Shown here: piece after piece, positions 14,575-20,354 of the stretch
How positions within the stretch are numbered: the stretch's first letter is position 1
Layout: every line of letters begins with the position of its first letter
Origin: Verrucomicrobiota bacterium
GTDB lineage: Bacteria > Verrucomicrobiota > Verrucomicrobiia > Opitutales > Opitutaceae
NCBI GenBank assembly: GCA_023457715.1
Contig: JAEWKR010000137.1
Coordinates: 1 to 23,640 of the forward strand
Direction: 5' to 3'
DNA length: 23,640 bases
Notes under the pieces: generated by a model
What the model was told of the DNA's origin: nothing
Seen by the model: the letters and a program-made list of their open reading frames with translations, nothing else
The model's database searches: none
Program-made: the position numbers and the translations under genes

Positions 14575-16371
14575 CTACCGTCGCGCGCGCAGCAGCTTCA
14601 GCAATTGCGGGAGCGGGTGCGTATTCAGGACGTCCTCACGGCGCAGGCCGGCGCGGCGCGCGACGTCGATGCCGCAGCGCATGAAGTCGAGTTCGCTCGT
14701 GCTGTGGGCGTCGGTGTTGATCGCGATCCGGATGCCCGCCTCCCGCGCGAGACGCGCGTGGGCGGCGGAAAGGTCGAGCCGGTCGGGACTGGAGTTGATC
14801 TCCAGAAAGCAGCCGCACTGGCGGGCGTGGGCCAGGACCCGGTCGATGTCGATCTGGTACCCGGGGCGGCGGAGCAGCAGCCGCCCCGTTGCGTGGCCGA
14901 GGAGGGTGAAATACGGGTTGTCCATCGCGCGGAGAATGCGCTCGGTCTGTTGTTCGCGTGGCAGACCAAACTTCGAATGGATGGAGCAGACGGTGTAATC
15001 GAGTTCGCGGAGCAGGTCGTCCGGGTAGTCGAGTTTGCCGTCCGCCAGGATGTCGACCTCGGCGGATTTAAGGATGCGGAAGCCTTTGAGCCGGGCGTTG
15101 AGCGCGTCGACCCGCGCGATCTGCGCGCGCAGGGCGTCCTCCGAAAGGCCGTGCGCGATCTTGAGGCTCTGCGAATGATCGGTGACCCCGATGCAGGCGT
15201 AGCCCCGTTGGCGTGCGGCCTCGGCCATCTGTGCCAGCGAATGTGCGCCGTCGCTCGCGGTGGTGTGCAGGTGCAGGTCGCCGCGCACGTCTTCGAGCGT
15301 GACGAGGCGCGGGTATCGGCTTGCGGCCGCGCGCGCCAGTTCATCGAGGCCCTCGCGTTGTTCAGGCGGTGGGACGCTCAGTCCCAGCGCGCGATAAACG
15401 GAGGCCTCCGTCGGGAATGACGCGCGTGACGAGGCGAGCCGGGCGAGAGCTTCCGGGGTACCGGCTGAAGCCGGCGCTACGGGGCGGCGGCCTGGGCCGA
15501 GGGCGTCCAGGGCGGCGAGGTGCGCCTCCGAGCCGGTGGCTTGGACCAGCGCCAGGCCCCAGCGTGCGGACGTGGTACGTTCAACCGTCACCAGCAGGCC
15601 GACCGGCAGCCGAAAGGTGGCGCGATCGTCGGTGGCGCTGACGATTTCGGTTCTACCCCCGTACTGCTCCATGGCCGTGACCAGCCGCGGGAAGTTGTCC
15701 GCGATCACCACCACGACCAGTTCCCTGATCACCTCGACGCGGCGGCGAAAATCGCCGGCCACCGCCGCGCGGCGCGCGCCTCCACGCCGCACCAGAAAGT
15801 CGCGCACGGCTTCGGCGGTGTCGTCGGCGTCGAACAGCAGGATCTCCTGGCTCGTGATCAATGCCTGGCGAACGTGATGCTCCACCCGCGGGCCGAGAAC
15901 CCGGCCGATCTCGCCGGCCGCGAGTCGTTCCCTGAGCGCGGCGACCGAGTTGATGCCGAGCCTGGCGTAGATCTGTTGGACGCGTTTCGGATCGAGCCGC
16001 GGAAACTCGCTCAGCGCTGCGATCTCCGGGGATACGGAGGACCGGAGCCGCTCGGTCAGGCGCAAGCCGCCGCTCAGCACGATCTCGCGCACGGCAGCGG
16101 CGATCCCCGGGCCGATGCCCGAAAAGGCAGTGAGGTCAGCTTCCCGCCGGACGAGTTCGCTGACGCTGTCGGGCAGGGACTGCACGGTCTCCGCGGCGCG
16201 CCGGTATGCCTTGATCTTGAAGGGGTTTTCACCGTTGGCGCCCAGCAACTGGGCGAGCGTGATGAGTTGGTGGGCGATCTCGGCGTTGCTCAGGAAGGTG
16301 GTGGGGATCGCGGGCGGCACCGGAGATTGGACCACGCGGGGCGGTGGTTGGTGCGCTGGGAAAACGTCCAT
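14575..16371 (-). CDS. PolX-like/PHP fusion protein with degenerate polymerase active site
   Basis: The 598-residue protein has the bacterial DNA polymerase X layout: a helix-hairpin-helix N-terminal region (ENPFKIKAYRRAAETV 48-63; SGIGPGIA 84-91), a polymerase-beta-like middle and a C-terminal PHP phosphoesterase (362-598). All expected PHP metal ligands are visible: DLHLH (His367, His369), TDHS (Asp398, His399), Glu438, His465, His493, Glu524, Asp554 and His556. The polymerase triad is not: the segment usually reading GDxD is RELV (216-219), and the third Asp is replaced in VGLLVTVE (257-264). The PHP part probably acts as a 3'-5' exonuclease or phosphatase while polymerisation is lost. VAPASAGTP (298-306) comes from a palindromic repeat. 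Leader without Shine-Dalgarno; divergent from uxaB. Confidence 0.85.
   Translation of the reverse strand: MDVFPAHQPPPRVVQSPVPPAIPTTFLSNAEIAHQLITLAQLLGANGENPFKIKAYRRAAETVQSLPDSVSELVRREADLTAFSGIGPGIAAAVREIVLSGGLRLTERLRSSVSPEIAALSEFPRLDPKRVQQIYARLGINSVAALRERLAAGEIGRVLGPRVEHHVRQALITSQEILLFDADDTAEAVRDFLVRRGGARRAAVAGDFRRRVEVIRELVVVVIADNFPRLVTAMEQYGGRTEIVSATDDRATFRLPVGLLVTVERTTSARWGLALVQATGSEAHLAALDALGPGRRPVAPASAGTPEALARLASSRASFPTEASVYRALGLSVPPPEQREGLDELARAAASRYPRLVTLEDVRGDLHLHTTASDGAHSLAQMAEAARQRGYACIGVTDHSQSLKIAHGLSEDALRAQIARVDALNARLKGFRILKSAEVDILADGKLDYPDDLLRELDYTVCSIHSKFGLPREQQTERILRAMDNPYFTLLGHATGRLLLRRPGYQIDIDRVLAHARQCGCFLEINSSPDRLDLSAAHARLAREAGIRIAINTDAHSTSELDFMRCGIDVARRAGLRREDVLNTHPLPQLLKLLRARR
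15457..15480. repeat. Palindromic repeat, family B, inside the PolX-PHP gene
   Basis: CCGGCT and AGCCGG pair around a GA loop, flanked by GTA and TAC. The 24-bp sequence encodes VAPASAGT in a linker before the conserved VYRALGL motif. One copy only in this window; assignment as a mobile repeat rests on its palindromy and on its disrupting a normally conserved linker. Confidence 0.5.
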
Positions 16372-16690
16372 CGGCAGGTCGCATACCTTCGTGGTTCAAC
16401 GGCATGTTCCGGCTCAAAACGACAGCCGCGGGAAATCTGAAAATCCGGCGTCGCGCCCGTGGCATTAGCCCGCGTTTTGGGCTCCATTCCATTCTGCCTC
16501 CTGATCTTCCCAGCGCGGAGGGGCCCGCCGGGCGGCGCCGGGTCCGCATTTCTTGCGATTCTTTGCTCGGGTCGGTCGATTTTAGCCGCACTTCAGGACG
16601 GTCTGACTTCCATGAGATTCGTCGTTGGAGCGGTTCATCGGCGTGGAGCAACGCCGGAGGATCGCACAAACTCCCAGCGTCTTCACTACC
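16372..16690. other. Divergent intergenic region between PolX-PHP and uxaB
   Basis: This 319-bp gap must hold the promoters of both divergent genes. No convincing sigma-70 boxes were found. TTGCGA near 16553 followed by GATTTT is a weak possibility for uxaB. A GC-rich palindromic patch (GCCCGCCGGGC) is near 16525. No operator-like inverted repeat for a GntR-type uronate regulator was recognised. Short open frames here lack similarity to known proteins by eye. Confidence 0.4.
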
Positions 16691-18220
16691 ATGGCCACCA
16701 CCTCACTCAGTCGCACTTATCTCAGGGCTCAAAAGCAGCTCGCGGCGTCGCTGACGCGCGGTCCGAACGAGGAATACCCGGAGCGCGTCGTGCAGTTCGG
16801 CGAGGGCAACTTCCTCCGTGGATTCGCGGACTGGATGATCGACGAAGTGAACGCCCGGCAGCTGTTCTGCGGCAACGTGCTGGTCGCCCAACCGATTCGC
16901 CAGGGCATGGCCGGTGAGCTCAACGCCCAGGACGGGGTGTACACGCTCCTCATGCGCGGCGTGCAGAACGGCAAGGTGGTGGAAGCGCGCCGGATCATCA
17001 CGGCGGCGCGTCGCGCGGTGAACCCCTACGAGCAGTGGTCGGAGCTGGTCGCCGCGTTCCGCGGGCCGCACCTGCGGTTCGTGGTTTCGAATACGACCGA
17101 GGCCGGCATCTCCTATGTGCCGGAGCCGATCGCCCACGGCGTTTGTCCGGAGAGCTTCCCGGCGAAGGTGGCGGCGCTGCTTTATGAACGCTATGTCGCC
17201 GTGCGCGGCGACGTGCGCAAGGGGCTCATTTTCCTGCCCTGTGAACTGATCGACCGCAACGGCGACAACCTGCGCCGGATCGTCCTCGAGCACGCCCAGA
17301 ACTGGGCGCTGCCGGCCGGCTTCGGCACCTGGGTCAAGGAGGCCAACTACTTCCTCAACACGCTCGTTGACCGCATCGTCCCCGGCTACCCGCGGGCCGA
17401 AGCCGACCAGCTGCGGCAGGAACTCGGCTATGACGACAAGCTGATCGTCGCCGCGGAATATTTTCACCTTTGGGTGATCGAGGGGCCCCGCCACCTCGCG
17501 GACGAGCTCCCCTTTGCGAAGGCGGGACTGAACGTCATCTGGACGAACGACCTCACGCCTTACCGCACCCGCAAGGTTCGCGTGCTCAACGGGGCGCACA
17601 CGGCGGGCGTGATGGCGGCGTATCTCGCCGGCCTGGAGACGGTCAGCGAGATGGTCGACGATCTCGTCTTCGGCCCCTACATTCGCCAGGCGGTGTTCGA
17701 CGAGATCCTGCCGACGCTGGCGCTGCCCGAAGGCGAGAAGCACGCTTATGCCGAATCGGTCATGGAGCGGTTTCGCAATCCTTTCGTCCGCCACGAGCTG
17801 CTCTCGATCTGCCTGAATTCGGCCGCCAAGTGGAAGGTGCGCGTGCTGCCCTCGCTGCTCGATTACCAGAAAACCCATGGCGGCCGGCTGCCGCGGGCGC
17901 TGGCTTTCTCGCTGGCGGCGCTGATCGCCTTCTACCGCGGAAACATCATCACCTCGAACGAACTGCTGGGCCGTCGCGGCACCCAGTCGTATCCGATCCG
18001 TGACGACGCCGCGGTACTGAGCTTCTTTGCCGCCGCCTGGAAACAAGCCGAGCAGACGAAGAACTGGAAGGAACTCGCCACCAGCACCCTCGCCCGCGCC
18101 GATTTCTGGGGCCTCGACCTGAACTTCGTCCCGGGTCTCGCCGACTTTGTCGCGGAAAGCGTCGAGGCCATCGTCCTCAACGGCGCCCGCTCCGCCGTCG
18201 CCGCCACCACGCACGCTTGA
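16691..18220 (+). CDS. uxaB: Tagaturonate reductase (altronate oxidoreductase)
   Basis: The 509-residue protein belongs to the polyol-specific long-chain dehydrogenases (mannitol dehydrogenase family). It begins with the nucleotide-binding segment VVQFGEGNFLRGFADWM (33-49), has NTTEAGI and LPCELIDRNG, and carries the catalytic signature Lys295, Asn300 and His303 in KVRVLNGAH. These features and the adjacent altronate dehydratase identify UxaB, which reduces tagaturonate to altronate with NADH in the galacturonate pathway, in the cytoplasm. The related fructuronate reductase UxuB would pair with a mannonate dehydratase instead. ATG 16691 is chosen by family alignment; the leader is pyrimidine-rich (CTTCACTACC). 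uxaA follows after 177 bp containing a ~140-bp repeat element. Confidence 0.92.
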   Translation: MATTSLSRTYLRAQKQLAASLTRGPNEEYPERVVQFGEGNFLRGFADWMIDEVNARQLFCGNVLVAQPIRQGMAGELNAQDGVYTLLMRGVQNGKVVEARRIITAARRAVNPYEQWSELVAAFRGPHLRFVVSNTTEAGISYVPEPIAHGVCPESFPAKVAALLYERYVAVRGDVRKGLIFLPCELIDRNGDNLRRIVLEHAQNWALPAGFGTWVKEANYFLNTLVDRIVPGYPRAEADQLRQELGYDDKLIVAAEYFHLWVIEGPRHLADELPFAKAGLNVIWTNDLTPYRTRKVRVLNGAHTAGVMAAYLAGLETVSEMVDDLVFGPYIRQAVFDEILPTLALPEGEKHAYAESVMERFRNPFVRHELLSICLNSAAKWKVRVLPSLLDYQKTHGGRLPRALAFSLAALIAFYRGNIITSNELLGRRGTQSYPIRDDAAVLSFFAAAWKQAEQTKNWKELATSTLARADFWGLDLNFVPGLADFVAESVEAIVLNGARSAVAATTHA

Positions 18221-18244
18221 TCATGCCGCCAGTCTTCCAAGCCC

Positions 18245-18385
18245 GCCACAGACGACACGGAGCTCCGACACAGAGGACACGGAGGCTCGGGTGGCTGGAC
18301 GAAAGACGAAAGGTCCGGACGGCCGGTGCGAAAACAGCGCCAGCCTCCGGCTTGGCTCCCCTCCGTCCTCTGTGACCTCTGTGGC
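18245..18385. mobile_element. ~140-bp element with terminal inverted repeats, copy A
   Basis: Begins GCCACAGA and ends TCTGTGGC. A second copy in opposite orientation is at 23498-23637 (140 bp). The 31 bases 18260-18290 are identical to the reverse complement of 23592-23622, and the last 19 bases also match; the middle has diverged. The size, inverted ends and lack of coding capacity are MITE-like. It fills almost the whole gap between uxaB and uxaA. No target-site duplication is evident. Confidence 0.75.
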
Positions 18386-18397
18386 TAAGATCGAATC

Positions 18398-19888
18398 ATG
18401 AAAACCCCGGCGCTCCAGATCCATCCTCGTGACAATGTGGCCGTGTCGTTGCGCGGGCTGGACGCGGGGCTGACCGTGGACGTTCGCGGGCAGGCGGTGC
18501 AGCTCGCCGCCGCGCTGCCGCCGGCACACAAGTTTGCCGTCCGGCCGATTCGCGCCGGCGATCCGATTGTGAAATTCGGCCAGCCGATCGGCCGCGCGGT
18601 GGTGGACATCCCGCATGGCGGCTGGGTGCATGTGCACAACGTCCGCACCGGGCTGGACGGCGTGCTGGACTACACCTACGAGCCGGCCAACGAGCCGCTC
18701 ACCCCGATCGACGACGGACGCACCTTCATGGGCTATCGCCGCCCGAACGGGGAGGTGGGCATCCGGAATGAAATCTGGATCATGCCCACGGTCGGCTGCG
18801 TGAACGAGATTGCGCAGACGCTCGCCCGCCAGCTCAACGCCCGGACGCTCCCGGGAAACATCACCGGCGTGTATGCGCTGCCCCATCCGTTCGGCTGCTC
18901 GCAGCTGGGCGACGATCACGCCACCACCCAGCGCGTGCTCGCGGCGCTGGCGCAGCATCCGAATGCCGCCGGAGTCCTGATCATCGGCCTGGGTTGCGAG
19001 AACAACACCATGGCCAGCTTCCGCAAGCTGGTCCCGGACGCGGACTCGAAGCGGTACCAGTTCATGGTGGCCCAGGATGTGCCGGACGAACTCGCGGCGG
19101 GCCGGCGGATGCTGGATGCCCTCGTGGAGTATGCCGCGGGTTTCCATCGCGAGCGGATCCCGGTGTCCGAGCTGCGGATCGGCTTGAAATGCGGCGGCTC
19201 CGATGGGTTTTCCGGCATCACGGGCAATCCGCTGGTGGGGGCGTTTTCCGATCAGTTGATCGCGCGGGGCGGCACCTCCGTGCTCACCGAGGTGCCCGAG
19301 ATGTTTGGCGCCGAGGCGCTGTTCATGAACCGGTGCGTCACGCGGCCGGTGTTCGACCGCTGCGTGTCGATGATCAACGGCTTCAAGGAGTACTTCCTGC
19401 GGCACGGCCAGGTCGTCTACGAGAACCCTTCCCCCGGCAACAAGGACGGCGGCATCACCACGCTGGAGGAGAAATCGCTCGGCTGCCTGCAGAAGGGCGG
19501 CACCTCGCCGGTGGTCGACATCCTGCCGTATGGCGGACGCGTGCAGCAGCGCGGCCTGAACTTCCTGACCGGGCCGGGCAACGACATCGTTTCGGTGACG
19601 GCGCTCGCGGCCGCCGGGGCGCACCTGGTGCTGTTCACGACGGGACGCGGGACACCCCTGGGCGGCCCCATCCCCACCTTCAAGATTTCCACCAACACCG
19701 ATCTGGCGACGCGGAAGCCGAACTGGATCGATTTCGACGCGGGCCAGGTGCTGGACGGTGTGTCGCTGGAGAAGCTTTCCCTGGATCTGCTCGATCAGGT
19801 CATTGAAACCGCCGGCGGCATGCCCGCGCGGAACGAACTCAACGGCTTCCGCGAGATCGCGATCTTCAAGGACGGAGTAACGCTGTGA
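18398..19888 (+). CDS. uxaA: Altronate dehydratase
   Basis: The 496-residue enzyme dehydrates D-altronate to 2-keto-3-deoxygluconate. The N-terminal ~90 residues form the SAF domain (IHPRDNVAVSLRGLDAG). The UxaA core follows with GYRRPNGEVGIRNEIWIMPT, then PHPFGCSQLGDDHATTQ, GLGCENN and GLKCGGSDGFSGITGNP; the conserved Cys residues fit the iron-dependent active site. Length matches single-chain altronate dehydratases. It directly follows uxaB in the same direction, so both probably serve galacturonate (pectin) use, though a repeat element separates them. No uxaC, kdgK, kdgA or transporter is in the window. No Shine-Dalgarno motif precedes the ATG. A hairpin follows the stop. Confidence 0.93.
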   Translation: MKTPALQIHPRDNVAVSLRGLDAGLTVDVRGQAVQLAAALPPAHKFAVRPIRAGDPIVKFGQPIGRAVVDIPHGGWVHVHNVRTGLDGVLDYTYEPANEPLTPIDDGRTFMGYRRPNGEVGIRNEIWIMPTVGCVNEIAQTLARQLNARTLPGNITGVYALPHPFGCSQLGDDHATTQRVLAALAQHPNAAGVLIIGLGCENNTMASFRKLVPDADSKRYQFMVAQDVPDELAAGRRMLDALVEYAAGFHRERIPVSELRIGLKCGGSDGFSGITGNPLVGAFSDQLIARGGTSVLTEVPEMFGAEALFMNRCVTRPVFDRCVSMINGFKEYFLRHGQVVYENPSPGNKDGGITTLEEKSLGCLQKGGTSPVVDILPYGGRVQQRGLNFLTGPGNDIVSVTALAAAGAHLVLFTTGRGTPLGGPIPTFKISTNTDLATRKPNWIDFDAGQVLDGVSLEKLSLDLLDQVIETAGGMPARNELNGFREIAIFKDGVTL

Positions 19889-19889
19889 G

Positions 19890-19913
19890 CTCTGGGCGCT
19901 GAGACGCCCGGAG
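19890..19913 (+). terminator. Hairpin directly after the uxaA stop
   Basis: CTCTGGGCG (19890-19898) pairs with CGCCCGGAG (19905-19913) as a 9-bp stem with one G:T pair and a 6-nt loop. It begins one base after the stop codon. Only a short T-rich stretch follows, so termination may depend on the next repeats. Confidence 0.5.
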
Positions 19914-19914
19914 C

Positions 19915-19939
19915 GATTTGAGATTTGAGATTTGAGATC
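19915..19939. repeat. Heptamer array (GATTTGA), left arm
   Basis: Three copies of GATTTGA plus a partial one. It is the reverse complement of the array at 20318-20354, so the two bracket the region between convergent uxaA and recD2. Other members are at 21857-21886 (inside recD2) and 22880-22911. Confidence 0.85.
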
Positions 19940-19978
19940 GGGCGCGGGTCCCGCGTGCGCATTCAGGAACCAGGATGG

Positions 19979-20171
19979 GCGGATCGCCGTCGCGTAAGCA
20001 TCCCGCTTGCGCAGCCGGGAATGAGAATGGCGGATCGCCGTAGCGTAAGCGTCCCGCTTGCGCACCCGGGAATGAGAATCGCGGATTGCCGTAGCGTAAG
20101 CGTCCCGCTTGCGCACCCGAGAATGAGACTGGCGGATTGCCGTAGCGTATGCGTCCCGCTTGCGCACTCAG
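19979..20171. repeat. 51-bp tandem repeat, four copies, each with a hairpin
   Basis: The unit starts (GCGGATcGCC or GCGGATtGCC) fall at 19979, 20030, 20081 and 20132, an exact 51-bp period, with few changes between copies. A degenerate extra unit is visible about 52 bp upstream, around 19949. Each unit contains GCGTAAGCG-TCC-CGCTTGCGC, a 9-bp stem with one mismatch and a 3-nt loop. Because 51 is a multiple of three the array reads open as a 17-residue repeat, but it has no start context and no known family. Flanking 14-mers at 19945-19958 and 20252-20265 are reverse complements of each other. Confidence 0.9.
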
Positions 20172-20317
20172 CGGGTGAAATCGCGGCGACTGACGAAGGG
20201 AGGTGACGCTGAAACGCCGGATACGTTCGAGGCCGCTGATATCCGGGGTTCGCACGCGGGACCCGTGCGCCACCGCAATCCGTATCGCCCAAGCCGCCGC
20301 GGATCGCGTGTCGGCGA

Positions 20318-20354
20318 TCTCAAATCTCAAATCTCAAATTTCAAATCTCAAATC
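20318..20354. repeat. Heptamer array (CTCAAAT), right arm, containing the recD2 stop codon
   Basis: Five units of the CTCAAAT type, with one TTCAAAT variant, inverted relative to 19915-19939. The TGA of recD2 (TCA at 20348-20350) lies inside the array. The rest of the 19889-20347 gap between the inner repeats (about 20172-20250) shows nothing recognisable. Confidence 0.85.

Noticed and set aside
16703..18214. Antisense frame of about 500 codons opposite uxaB
   Set aside because: Low-complexity shadow; the plus frame has the catalytic Lys-Asn-His signature of the family.
18221..20167. Antisense frame of about 650 codons ending in 17-residue repeats
   Set aside because: It is the shadow of uxaA plus the 51-bp tandem repeat, whose period divisible by three keeps it open. 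No start context or known domain.
19979..20171. Possible CRISPR array
   Set aside because: The 51-bp units are adjacent copies with no unique spacers between short repeats, and no cas genes are near.
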